Origin: JBCDHN01 sp964351855
GTDB taxonomy: Bacteria > Verrucomicrobiota > Verrucomicrobiia > Verrucomicrobiales > DEV007
Direction: 5' to 3'
Assembly (NCBI GenBank): GCA_964351855.1
Contig: CAYGQD010000009.1
Coordinates: forward strand, 1 to 64,000
DNA length: 64,000 nucleotides
Positions 41,672 through 52,800 of the stretch are shown here, in pieces. Position numbers and translations under genes: made by a program. The notes beneath the pieces were generated by a model. The model saw only the letters and a program-made list of their open reading frames with translations. It did not search any database and was not told the origin of the DNA. Each line of letters opens with the position of its first letter. Within the stretch, counting starts at the first letter, position 1.

Positions 41672-43057
41672 ATGTCTGACAAATACGATCTCATCGTGAT
41701 CGGTGGTGGCCCTGCGGGTTATGTCGCCGCGATCCGCGCCGCGCAACATGGAAAAAAAGTCGCCTGTGTCGAAATGGACCGTGCTGGCGGCACCTGCCTC
41801 AACTGGGGCTGTATCCCGACCAAATCGCTGCTGAAAAACGCCGAGCTCTATCAGAAGCTCACCCATCACGCCGATGATTTCGGGCTAAAAATCAGCGGCT
41901 TGGAATATGATTGGGATAAGGTGATCGGTCGGAGTCGTTCGGTTTCCGAGAAACTGGCCGGAGGGATCGAGTTTCTCTTTAAAAAGAACAAGGTCGATTA
42001 CGTTCGTGGGAAGGGCAGTCTAGCGGGAAATGGCCAGGTGGATGTCGAGGATAAGGACGGGAAGAAGTCGACCATCACTGGCGAAAATATTCTCGTCGCC
42101 ACGGGCTGTGTCAGTCGCGAAATGCCCGGTTTTGCCTTCAATGGAACCACCGTGGTCGGCAGCAAAGAAGCGATGGTCATGCCGACACAGCCGAAGGAAA
42201 TCGTCATCATCGGCGCCGGAGCGATTGGCATCGAATTCGCCTATTTCTTCAACGCGTTCGGGACGAAAGTGACCGTCGTTGAGATGATGCCGCACATTTT
42301 GCCGGTGGAAGATGAGGAAGTCAGCACCGCTTTGGAAAAATCGCTAAAAAAGCAGGGAATCGATATCCGCACCGCCACGAAGGTGACCGGAACCAAAGAA
42401 ACTGGCTCCGGGGTGGAGATCACAGTGGAAGGAAAGCAGTCGGAGACCCTGACGGCGGATGTTTGCCTCGTGGCGATCGGCGTTTCACCGATTGTTCCCG
42501 GTGGGCGCGAGATCAAGAAAGACGAGCGCGGCTACATCAAGGTGGATGACCGCTACCAAACCAGCATTCCCAAAGTCTTTGCCTGCGGCGACATTATCGG
42601 GCCACCTTGGCTTGCCCATACTGCGATGTATGAGGCGATTCAAGCCATCGACGGCATCTTCGTTTCCGGCCACAAGCCGAAGAAGGTCGATGTATTCCCG
42701 GGTTGCACCTATTGCCAGCCTCAGGTCGCCAGCGTCGGACTCACCGAGAAAGCGGCGAAGGAAAAAGGCCTCGAATTCAAGGTCGGCAAGTTTCCGTTCC
42801 AAGCGAGCGGGAAAGCATTGGCCGTTGGCGAACCGGAAGGCTTTGTGAAGCTGATTTTTGGTCAGCCTCACGGTGAAATCATCGGTGCTCACATCATCGG
42901 AAGTGAAGCCACCGAGATGATCGCGGAAATGGGTCTGGGGATCACCCTGGAAGCCACCTTCGAGGATATCGAAGCCACGATTCACGCTCACCCGACCCTC
43001 AGCGAAGCCGTTCACGAGGCGACCAGCCAAGCTTACGGTCACGCGATCCACATTTGA
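41672..43057 (+). CDS. lpdA: Dihydrolipoyl dehydrogenase
   Basis: A 461-residue flavoprotein (E3) reoxidising dihydrolipoamide in 2-oxoacid dehydrogenase or glycine cleavage complexes. FAD motif IVIGGGPAGYVAAI, redox disulfide GGTCLNWGCIPTKS, NAD motif EIVIIGAGAIGIEFAYFF, FACGDIIG and the C-terminal HAHPTLSEAVHEA with catalytic His-Glu are intact. No E1/E2 gene is adjacent. The gcvH gene lies 20 kb away. Confidence 0.95.
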   Translation: MSDKYDLIVIGGGPAGYVAAIRAAQHGKKVACVEMDRAGGTCLNWGCIPTKSLLKNAELYQKLTHHADDFGLKISGLEYDWDKVIGRSRSVSEKLAGGIEFLFKKNKVDYVRGKGSLAGNGQVDVEDKDGKKSTITGENILVATGCVSREMPGFAFNGTTVVGSKEAMVMPTQPKEIVIIGAGAIGIEFAYFFNAFGTKVTVVEMMPHILPVEDEEVSTALEKSLKKQGIDIRTATKVTGTKETGSGVEITVEGKQSETLTADVCLVAIGVSPIVPGGREIKKDERGYIKVDDRYQTSIPKVFACGDIIGPPWLAHTAMYEAIQAIDGIFVSGHKPKKVDVFPGCTYCQPQVASVGLTEKAAKEKGLEFKVGKFPFQASGKALAVGEPEGFVKLIFGQPHGEIIGAHIIGSEATEMIAEMGLGITLEATFEDIEATIHAHPTLSEAVHEATSQAYGHAIHI

Positions 43058-43078
43058 TCGCCGAGCGCTCGGAATCGC

Positions 43079-44251
43079 CTATCGCTTCGTGTCGCGTCCA
43101 CTGACAGGGATCAGGCCCTGAGGCGGTTCGACTTGGTTCACGCTGCGCGCGCTCGGTGTGTCCGCCAGCGCAACGATCACTTCAGAGTATTCTGAACCGT
43201 TGGATGCTCCCAGATTACCTTCGACCCTCTTCAGGTTTTCTTCGAGCCATTCGGGCGAGACCGTGAGCGTGAGAATGCCATCGGTCACCGTTGCGGCAAC
43301 CACGCCTTCGTTCCGTTCATTCGCGCGGAATCCGAAGGCGAAGCCGATGGTGGCAATCGCGACAAACGCCGCAGCTAAACCGGCGACCGCAAAGCGATTC
43401 CCGGGTTTGGCTGGCACTGGTTCGGGAACCCGGACGCGCGGAGCCGCAAGTGCGGTCGATGTCTGAGCTGACTTGGTAACCGGATCGAGGACGAATTTGC
43501 GGGTGGCAGGCAGGACCTTCGGCCCGCGAGCTGCTAACGCGGCGTCGCTCTCGGTTCGCTCTCGTGACGAACTGGTTGCGGTAGCCTTCACTGCCGTTCC
43601 TTCTTCAAGGTTCAGTCCGGGTAACATCGGGCTCGGCTCAACAATGAGTAATTCCGCTTTCTTCGCCGTTGGCGGACCCACCTGGATACCTTCCCGATCT
43701 AGCTCGGTAAATCCGGGAAGTTCTTCGCATTTCTCCCACTGGCCGGTGGTGATCCCGAGAATCACGGTAAGCCCGTTCTCCCGAACCACACCATCAATCG
43801 CATGGGTCAGCGCGCTGAGTTCCATCACGCCGAGCTTGAGCGCGGGGTCGAACGGAGTGATCACGAGAACGCGCTGGCCCTTCCGCTTCCCCAGATAGCC
43901 GCGCAGAAACATACCCCATTGCGGTGGTGCGGCAGTGGGAAGTAGTTCGCTGTGCATCGATGGAAAGATCTTCATCATGGCATCACAAAGTCCGTCCAGA
44001 TCCCTATTTCCGGTCGGCTGAAACAGCGCCTGATGCTCACAGTTCCCGAGCTTTTCCAGATGAGAGATGACTTTGTCTTCGAGAAAGTCAGCCAAGTCTT
44101 CGGCACGCTCGCTGGTGAAGACGAGCGGTGTTTTGCACTGGAAGAGTGAACGTCCGATTTTCGAAAGAAAGTCGTTCGTATCCACAGCTCCGGCCTTGCG
44201 GGCAGAGGTGATGAAGTCGGCATCGAAAAACGTAGGTGGATGGAATTTCAT
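43079..44251 (-). CDS. Unknown protein with one C-terminal-side membrane helix
   Basis: A 390-residue protein without signal peptide. The first 200 residues form a soluble domain (KTPLVFTSERAEDLADFLED, RVLVITPFDPALKLGVMELS) reminiscent of a CheY- or DnaX-like alpha/beta arrangement but not assignable. A disordered Ala/Pro/Arg-rich linker precedes one membrane helix (VAGLAAAFVAIATIGFAFGF, about 289-308), then a short domain with LTVSPEWLEENLKRVEG. Possibly a cytoplasmic domain coupled to the periplasm. No family recognised. Confidence 0.6.
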   Translation of the reverse strand: MKFHPPTFFDADFITSARKAGAVDTNDFLSKIGRSLFQCKTPLVFTSERAEDLADFLEDKVISHLEKLGNCEHQALFQPTGNRDLDGLCDAMMKIFPSMHSELLPTAAPPQWGMFLRGYLGKRKGQRVLVITPFDPALKLGVMELSALTHAIDGVVRENGLTVILGITTGQWEKCEELPGFTELDREGIQVGPPTAKKAELLIVEPSPMLPGLNLEEGTAVKATATSSSRERTESDAALAARGPKVLPATRKFVLDPVTKSAQTSTALAAPRVRVPEPVPAKPGNRFAVAGLAAAFVAIATIGFAFGFRANERNEGVVAATVTDGILTLTVSPEWLEENLKRVEGNLGASNGSEYSEVIVALADTPSARSVNQVEPPQGLIPVSGRDTKR

Positions 44252-44468
44252 GTCTTAAATCTTGGAGATAACTTCGCGAAAAATTCAGGAAATGATACCT
44301 TATTTTTTAAAATAATTGATTTTACGTATATCCGAAACAAATATCGCAAAGTTGAGCCCCAGGCAAACTTCGATTTGCATTCCCGGAAGGGCTTTGTGTT
44401 AGTGAGTTACGGGTAGACCGGAAGCTGGATCAGTTCGATTTCGCCTTGCCTCACGCCACCTTCATTCG
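44252..44468. other. AT-rich divergent intergenic region
   Basis: Bases 44290-44350 are markedly AT-rich compared with the surroundings (TTATTTTTTAAAATAATTGA). No gene, hairpin or DnaA box set was seen. It separates the divergent unknown gene and the PIN-TRAM gene and may hold their promoters. Confidence 0.4.
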
Positions 44469-45533
44469 ATGGAACGGATCGCCATTAGTTCGCCAACCTT
44501 GATGTACATTTCCCGATTGGGATTCGCTTTGGTGTGCATGCTCACGGGAATTTCTTTGGCTCTGGGACAGGAGCCACCGAAACCGTGGTGGCATGGGTCC
44601 ATCATCGGCGTTGTCTTTGCCGGGTTAGTGATTGGGGTGGAAATGCTGCTGCGGGATTTGAGTTTTCGCCGATTTTCTCACGCCACCGTCGGCCTGTTGG
44701 TCGGGCTGCTGGGAGCTTGGCTGATCACTCAGGTCTTCAAAACCAAGGGCCTCTTCGGTCGCTCTGAAATTCAGACGATCTTTGAGCTGATGCTTTATCT
44801 CGGCTTCGGGTTCATGGGAATGATGCTAGCACTGCGAGCGAACAAGGAAGAATTTTCCCTGCTCATTCCATACGTCCGCTTTCGCCAGGATTCAGTCAGC
44901 GACCAGCCGCTTTTGGTCGATACCAACGCGATCATTGATGGTCGCATCCCGAAAATTTGCGCCACCGGTTTCCTCAATGGTTCCCTCGTAGTGCCGAAAT
45001 TCGTCATCGATGAGTTGCACAAGTTAGCCGACAGCAAGGATGACGTGCGGAGCGCTCGAGGCAAACGCGGGCTGGAATCCCTCAATCAAATGCGGCAATC
45101 GCCGAGCCTGGAAATCACGATTCACGAAGACGTTCCGCGGGACGAAACCATGGTCGATGCGCAATTGGTCGTTCTGGCGCGGATGCTCGGGGCTCGGCTT
45201 CTTACCAACGACGTCAACTTGGGCAAAGTTGCTCGCGTCCAGGGAATCAGCGTTTTGAACCTCAACGATTTGGCGAAAGCGATGCGGCCAATGGTTGCTC
45301 CGGGGGACGAGCTGAGCCTGAGTTTGACCAAAGAAGGGAAAGATCCGCATCAGGCCGTCGGCTATCTTCCGGATGGAACGATGATTGTGGTGAACCACGC
45401 GATCGAGAAGATCGGGACGACGCAGGAAGTGGTCGTCGCCGGAGCGGTGCAAACCAGCGCCGGTCGGCTCATCTTTGCGGAGCTGAAGGGCAGTCTACGC
45501 GGGGAGGGGATTCTCGCGGCGGAACCGACTTAA
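44469..45533 (+). CDS. PIN-TRAM membrane protein (YacL-like)
   Basis: A 354-residue protein with four N-terminal membrane helices (SRLGFALVCMLTGISLAL, GVVFAGLVIGVEMLL, VGLLVGLLGAWLITQVF, FELMLYLGFGFMGMMLAL), a PIN nuclease domain (LLVDTNAIIDGRI, VPKFVIDELHKLADS, LVVLARMLGARLLTNDVNLG) and a TRAM-like C-terminus (DPHQAVGYLPDGTMIVV). The PIN acidic residues are present, so membrane-tethered RNase activity is plausible; the substrate is unknown. Confidence 0.85.
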   Translation: MERIAISSPTLMYISRLGFALVCMLTGISLALGQEPPKPWWHGSIIGVVFAGLVIGVEMLLRDLSFRRFSHATVGLLVGLLGAWLITQVFKTKGLFGRSEIQTIFELMLYLGFGFMGMMLALRANKEEFSLLIPYVRFRQDSVSDQPLLVDTNAIIDGRIPKICATGFLNGSLVVPKFVIDELHKLADSKDDVRSARGKRGLESLNQMRQSPSLEITIHEDVPRDETMVDAQLVVLARMLGARLLTNDVNLGKVARVQGISVLNLNDLAKAMRPMVAPGDELSLSLTKEGKDPHQAVGYLPDGTMIVVNHAIEKIGTTQEVVVAGAVQTSAGRLIFAELKGSLRGEGILAAEPT

Positions 45534-45541
45534 CCGCAGGC

Positions 45542-46663
45542 CTACTTCAGGTTTCGGAGAAACCGCTCGAAGTAAGCCGCGCCACCTTCCAAATCTTCGA
45601 CCGAGAGCCATTCATCTTTGGTGTGCGCTTGGTCGATAGAGCCGGGGCCGATTGCAATACTGGGAATCCCGGCTTCGGCCAGCCAACCGCCATCGCAAAA
45701 CCACGGGGCATCGACCAGCTTCGATCCGCAGGCTTGCAGCTGTTTGACGTAAGGATTATCCGGATCGGTCCTTAAAGTGGGGCTCTTCCCGACGATCTTC
45801 AGTTCGATCTCCGGGAAGCCGCGCCCATCCAAAAATTCGCGCACGGTTTCAGGAATGCCCCGCTGGTAGAGTGCCGGAGTGGCCCGGATATCAATCGTCG
45901 CCGTGCAGACGTCCGGCACGATGTTCGCCCGCGAACCGCCGTGACACATATTGACGCTAACCGTTGGCAAACCAAGAACCTCGTCTTCGAACTCCGCCAG
46001 GCTCGGCGCGAACTCGTCTTGAATCGCCTGCAAGACCGGCATCATTTTGAGAACAGCGTTGTCTCCCAGTTCCGGCCGCGAACCGTGAGCCGCTTTTCCC
46101 CGCGCGATCAGCTCGATCCACCAGCACGCTTTGTGGGCATAAACCACATCCATCTTGGTCGGCTCACCAACCAGAGCAAAATCGACTTCGTTCCCATAGC
46201 GCTTCCCGAAGTCCTGCGAACCATGCTGAGAGCTTTCCTCGCTCATGAAACCGACGAAAAGAATCCGCGTGCCCAGCTTCGGAATCTCGTCCCGGCATTC
46301 GCGCAGCGCCCAGAGCATCGCGGCCATGCTGCCCTTGGTATCGCTCGCACCGCGGCCCCAGATTCGGCCGTCGCGAACTTCGGCGCCAAAAGGATCAATC
46401 GTCATTCCGGCGACACCGACGGTATCGAGATGAGGGCCGAAGAGAATCGTCTTGCTCGCTTCGGTTTCACTGGGAAACCGACCGATGACATTGGCCCGAT
46501 TCGGCAACACCTCGTCGAAACTCACTTCCGCACCACAGGAACGCAAAAACTCGCCGACAAACTCGCCACAGGCTTTTTCCCCGGTTTGATCGGTTCCCGG
46601 ATCGCCGTCAGGATTGACGCTCGGGATCGCGATCAAATCGCGGAGAAGTTGCACGACGCTCAT
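45542..46663 (-). CDS. M20-family deacylase (ArgE/DapE-like)
   Basis: A 373-residue zinc amidohydrolase with FGPHLDTVGV (metal His-Asp), GRGASDTKGSMAAML, FMSEESSQHGSQ (catalytic Glu pair) and WFCDGGWLAEAGIPSIAIGP. Members remove acetyl or succinyl groups from amino acids; the exact substrate (N-acetylornithine, succinyl-diaminopimelate or other) is not clear. The ATG at 46663 gives MSVVQLLRDLIAIPSVNP; upstream codons are unlikely. Tail-to-tail with the PIN-TRAM gene (8 bases). Confidence 0.87.
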   Translation of the reverse strand: MSVVQLLRDLIAIPSVNPDGDPGTDQTGEKACGEFVGEFLRSCGAEVSFDEVLPNRANVIGRFPSETEASKTILFGPHLDTVGVAGMTIDPFGAEVRDGRIWGRGASDTKGSMAAMLWALRECRDEIPKLGTRILFVGFMSEESSQHGSQDFGKRYGNEVDFALVGEPTKMDVVYAHKACWWIELIARGKAAHGSRPELGDNAVLKMMPVLQAIQDEFAPSLAEFEDEVLGLPTVSVNMCHGGSRANIVPDVCTATIDIRATPALYQRGIPETVREFLDGRGFPEIELKIVGKSPTLRTDPDNPYVKQLQACGSKLVDAPWFCDGGWLAEAGIPSIAIGPGSIDQAHTKDEWLSVEDLEGGAAYFERFLRNLK

Positions 46664-46882
46664 GGCGCAGGCTAGCGTCGGGCGTTTCGAGGTCAAATCG
46701 ATGTTTCCGAGCTCTGCTCTGAGCAGAGGGTCGAATCAGGGATTCCCTAACCCATCACGATCATTTTTGACAAAAAAAGGTTGGCCAACTTCGCGATGAC
46801 CAGATCTAATCTTTGCCGGGGCAAATAGGCGTTTTACCTATCTCCTTACCATGGGAGAAACGAGTGCTGGCTTCAATTCGTT

Positions 46883-49800
46883 ATGAAATTCACCAAGGAA
46901 TTCTCTCATATCAATGGAATCGCCCATGAAGGAAAAATCCTTTTGGTTGGCGTCGATTCTCAAGGAAGCTACTGGTACACGGTCAAACAGGATGGGTTCG
47001 AGGACAGCTTTCTGAACAATCCGGAACAGGGACTCAAGGGATGGGAGGAATGGAATCAGGTTGAGTTTCCCCGAGAGGAAGAAGATGCCTCGGTCGCAGC
47101 CAAGGAAGCCGAAGAGTTGACGATCGACGGCAAGCCTGATGCGTATCTGCTGAAGTCCTGCTATGACACGCGAGAGCGATCGGACGTCGCGCCGTTTCAG
47201 CTGGTTTCAGCCTTGGGACACATCTACTTCTTCCGGCAGTCGAAAAAAGGAAGTGTGCTTGTGGATCGCTTTGTTCTGGATGGGATGGCCAACCAGTTAA
47301 AACGGAAGCTGGAAGTTCGCTTCAAGCGCAGTCGGCAGAAATTTGCACCGATCGATGCTTTGTCCGGGGGGACTGAGTCGTCTGAAATGGATTCGATGGA
47401 TTTCAGGGACTCCAACGGAGAGTTCTTTTACGAACCCACCACGGGGTTGTGTTTTCTAACCGGCCTTGAGCAGGGAAAGGGCTGGTTTTCGGTCGTCCTC
47501 ATGCCCACGGGTGAACACGAAAAGTTCCGTTGGCATTTCTTCCATTCGAGCGAAGAAGGTCAGGTTGTCATCACGTCCGTGCGCTGTTCGGAAGAGGGAT
47601 TGTTCGATATTCGGGACTACGACTTCATGGAGCCTTCGCCCGAGGACCCGGCACTCCTTTCCCCTCACCGGATCGAGGGGCTGACGGTGAGGAACCTCAA
47701 CCTGTCGGTAGATGGCGAGGAATTGAAGCTGACTGGGGCGCCTGTGGCGACGAAGTATGATCTTCAAGTTGAGAAGAAGACAGAGAGCGGGATCCAACTC
47801 ATGAAAGACGCCACCCGGCTGATGCTGATGGCGCCAACGGCCAAAGGCACGGTTTCCCTCAGTTTCGGGATCGCCAACGATGGAACCTTGTCTGATAGAG
47901 GGAGTTCCGGAGAAGTCCCCTCCACGAAGATTCTTCGCAGTTTCGAGCGAGATGTGGCCTTGCCGATCAACACCCTGGAGAACGTTGCCATTTACGTTTC
48001 AGGCGAAAAGAGAGAGGGCACAATCACGGGAGTGAAGAAAGAGGATGACAAGGGGCGGCTGGTCATCACCACCGGGGAGCCGCTGGTCAACGGGACGTTG
48101 AACCCGGGAGAAAGCATTCGTCTCAAGCGTCGAGCCAGCCTGGACGGCCATTATGAGTTTCGCCAGAATGAGGACGAATCCTCGAAACTGCTAGTCGGTG
48201 CGGAGCGGGCAGGGGAGATGGGCTATTGGGAGAAAGTGGAGAAGAATCCGGAGGTGATGAGGCCTGGTTCCATCACGGGTCTTTCGTTGGATGGCAAAGA
48301 CCTGACCCTCAACGCAGTGGACTTGGACCAGCATTTGGCCGACGAAGGGACAACGCCTGCTCCCAAAGACCTCCAACTGACGGGAACCCCCGCCCTCGAC
48401 GGAGAATGGAAAGTGGTCAGCGTCCAGGGCCAGGAAATCACCTTGAACCGAAAATGGGCCCCCGGAATGGTGGTGAACCCAGCTCATGAAATGAAGCGTC
48501 GGCGCTCCATTCAGTTCGACGGCGCTGCGGATTCCTACATTGAATCCGCCCCGCTCAAGATGATCCCTCCGCAAGCGGAACGTTCCTTTGCCCAGACCTA
48601 TTCCGCCTGGGTCTTTCTCGATGATTTGCCGACGGGAGAAGCTGTCATCATCGGAGAGAACGGTTCGATGATGGAGCTGTTGGCAATCGATGGGAAAATG
48701 ACCTTGAGGGCATTCCTATCGAATGGTGAGCCGAAATCTCTCGGTCACGTTGAGAACCTGCCCATTGGGAAATGGACTCACTGTAGCGGGACACTGACAT
48801 ATTCCTTCAATATGAACGAGGGCGTGGGCAAGACAACGGCAACACTTTTCCTGAATGGTGAGCAATGCCAGACCGCAGAGTGGTGGGAGGTCCATCCCTT
48901 GCGAAAACCCGCCCGGCGAACGCGTAAGGGGGCGCTCCTAACCAATCGGCAGGCATGCGTTATTATTGGGAAGTCATTTCCCGGAAAGATCTGCGAAGCG
49001 CGGGTTTGGGAGACGGCTCGCACCTCGCGTGAGATCAAGGATAGCCTCTACGTGTGTCTTGAGGGCAAGGAACCGGGCTTGGTCGCATACTGGCGGCTTG
49101 GGGCGATCGTCGAGGGAAAAGAGCGCATCGTGGCCGAATTCACCAGCCTCCGGGCGAATGGCACCGTTCACGGCCAGGCAAGAGTCGATGTCGTTCGCCC
49201 TCAATTGGAACTTCGGAAAGGGGCCGAATATCGCAACGAAGAAATGGTCGCGGTGACGCAATTGGCCACCTACCGGGAAACCTTCGAAATCAGCTGTTGT
49301 GCAGTTTTAGACGATGAGTACCCAGCGATCACCGCACTCAAGTGTAAGTACTGGGGCAAAAAAAACCGGGCTTCGGAGACGAGTGAACCAGTAGCCGTTG
49401 CTGCGCAGATCGAACCGACGGATGATCCAAAGTGGCATAAAGTCACCTGCCAGTATCAGGTTCCAAACGGTATTAGCCTCCTTCGCAGCTTCGGAATCTC
49501 TGATCTGGCGGTAGGGGTAGATCCCGCGGAAATCCAATTCCGAAACCACCGCCTGACGTTGGTCTCGGATAGCATTACCGCCAAGAGCCAGACAGACGAA
49601 TTCAAATTAGAAACGCGCGATGGCTCTGTTCCCCGGGCTCTGGCCAAGGATTTGAAAGCTTTGGAAGAGGAGAAGGGGAATCTGCTCTGTGAGAAGTGGA
49701 ACATCGAGGACGAGCTCAGCGATGTAGGGAATAAGAAAAGGAAAGCCTTGATCGAAGAGCTGGAAAAACGGCTCACGATTGCGGAAACCCGCCTCAAGAG

Positions 49801-52800
49801 CGCCAAAAACTATTACAACTCTGTCAAGGCGAACAAACTGTATCACTGGGTGCGAATCCGGAACGGTGAACAATCCCGCTATCTCCAGACGAACAGTCGG
49901 CAACTGGCAACCACCGCAGGGGCGGGAACCCTGTGGGAATTCGTTTCGGATGCCGGCTTTGTCAGAATCAAAAACCAGGACGGCACCGCTCTGGACTCGT
50001 TTCAGGGGGGCGACTTCGTTCATTCGGCCGACTGGCTCAACAAGGGCGACATCAACGACCAGCGTTGGAGCTTTGAAGGGAATCGAATCAAGAACCTGGG
50101 TGATGGCGGATACCTGACCTACGACTACTCCGAAGGGGATCTCGAGATCCACCAATGGGAGGAAAGCAACACGCAAAAGTGGTATTTTGATTTCGTGGCG
50201 GAAAAGGCTGCCGTGGGCAACGCCAGGACCGAGCAGCACTCTCGACAAGCGGAATACGATAAGATCAAGAGCGACCTGGATGCGCTCCAAAGCCATGGGA
50301 GCCTGGACCGCAAACAGCTGAAAGCCCGTGTGGCTCAGATCGACCAAACTCTCGATGCCCTCAAGGTCGAGCTATCGAACAAAAACGATGAAGCACTGAA
50401 GCAACGCGTGAAAAATCTAGACCCGGAGCTGGCGTTTCTGTGCGAGGATTCGAGGAAACTTCAAACCTACGGTGCGCTGCTTACATTCGTTCGCCCGGCC
50501 AGCCGGCTTTCCGTTTCTGAAAGTTGTGAAGGAAATGTTCAACTCAGTTACTTTGACCAAGAGAGCAAAATCCAACTCTGTAACTATGATGCTACAGCAG
50601 ACAGCACGAACAGAACCTACGAACAATGGATAACGCCCAATCCATCCAGCTGCCTGGAGTTTCGCCGGTCTGCCAAGCTGGTCCGAGCGATCAACGCCGG
50701 GGGCGAAAAGGTGGGGATGTTTGATGCAGATACCGGTTTCACAGGAGGTAAGGCTGGAAAGAACCTATCGAATGTGTCCGGAACCGGTGACATTAGCGAC
50801 GAAGTTTACCGGACCTTTCGAGAGGGAGAATACTCCTACAAGTTCAGCGGCTTAACCCCAAACGCGAATTACCTGGTTACCCTGTATTTTGCGGAGCATT
50901 ATCGCGGCTATCGAAAATTTCAGGTTGATGTCAATGGGAAACGGGAACTCGACAAGTATGAGATTTTTACGAAGGCTGCCGGCAAAAATAGAGCGGTTCA
51001 GGAGTCGCTTCATATCATGGCAGACAATTCCGGAGTCATTGTATTGACGTTCGTACAACATTCATATTTTGACTCACCTCTGGTGAACGCGATCGCCATT
51101 TTTGAGGAGAAAACGGATGCCTCCAGTGAAGTTCTCAAGTTCGACGGTTCCATTCAGTTGAATACTAAAGGAGCTACGGTCGAGACCTGGTTTCACTATC
51201 CTCTATCGACCGATGTCCATCACGGTCGGCTCAACTCCAATATTCTGATTTCCGGCGACCTCCACGTGGAAGCACGCACCCGGATTGATGAGATGGGGCA
51301 CACCCGCCAGGAACTGCACGTCAATACAGATCCGCTCTCCGTTCGTCATGATGGCGGACTGATTCCCTATTGTAGTTTGGATTCGCTGAAACCCGGTTGG
51401 CACCACCTTGCCGTCGTCAAGAAATCGGGAGAAAGAGTTGTCTACCTGAATGGTGATCAAATTGATCAGCCTTTGTTTCCCTACAGTGTGGACGTGCAAT
51501 GTGTCAACGAGGCCATCAAGGGCTTGGGTCGCTTTGCGAGTCGACTTATAAAATACGGAGCCTTAACCGACCAGTTTGGTCGCAAAGAGATGTCGGTGCA
51601 TCTGCCGTTGACCTCCGAAAAGGACGGAAACCTGCGGATCAAGCTTTCAGATATCGAACATGCCAAGCCCGGCTCAATAGACGAACGGATGTTCGACTCC
51701 CCTGACGATGGTTATACCTGGGAAACCGAGATCACCGTCCCGCTTCACCGTCGCTACAAATTCAGAGGTGAGCAAATCCTCCAGGCGATTCCTAAATCGC
51801 TTCGAAATAGTAAGCCGAAGGAAGCGGAGCGCACGTTCCTCCTGCCAAGAAATTGGGAAGACGCTGCCGGACAGCGTTTGAAGGTCAGGGTGGAAGATCT
51901 CTTCCAACTGACTGGGACCGACTACCTGGCAAATAACAAAGCCAAAGAGGTGGACATTTGGCTCCCTCTGGAGAAAACCCATCCCGCCGAACTATTTTCG
52001 ATCAGCAAGGTCGGCAATGGCTCCTTGGGACTCAGCCCCTTCGGTAAAATCGCGGAGTTGCGGTTCTGGAACGTGGCGCTCAGCGACGAAGAGATCGAGA
52101 TCAACAGCAAAGTGAAGTTAACCGGGAACGAGCCTGGCCTGATTGCCTACTTTCCAATGGATGAGGGAAAGGGAACGGTGGTTCACAACCGGCAGGGAAA
52201 TGCAATGTTGAACGGGACCATCACCGAGCGGGACTGGTCTTTCTCGTGCCCGACCATTGGAAAGCTCACTGACCCGGCGGGGGAAACCGAGGCTGTGCCC
52301 CCCAACAGCCTGATCGCCGGAGAATACAGCACCTTTGGGCTCGATGCCAAAACCGGCAAGCGGACCTCGATGATGCGGCGTTTCCTGGCTTGGCCGGAGA
52401 GCGACGGTGTTTCCATCCTGACGGAGAAACGGATTGAGGATCTGGAATTGGCCTGGGTAGGGAATGCGCAGTTTGAGCCCACCCTGCTGGGCTACATCGA
52501 GGGCGCACCGCCGGTTCCCAGTGAGAACCTGACCTTGGAAGATGACTACAACGGCGCCACTTCCATTGAGTTGAGCCAGGCGGAGGACGTGGAGTTCAGT
52601 TGGACACGGGCGCAGGACGCGGGCTTGGGGGCGACCGTCGATATCTTTGCAGGAGTCGAGACGGAAGCAGACGCAGGGATGGTCATCTCCTCAAAAATCG
52701 CGGCCACGAAAGCGGGGTTTAAAGGCAACCTCGATTTTTCCTACCAGTTCCAGAACGAAAGCAGCATCGCCTCCAGTTCCTCAACGACCATGGCGGATCG

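Noticed and set aside
51259..51273. parS-like sequence CTCCACGTGGAAG in the giant gene
   Set aside because: The left arm does not match the 16-bp palindrome (CTCC for GTTCC), so it lacks full symmetry.
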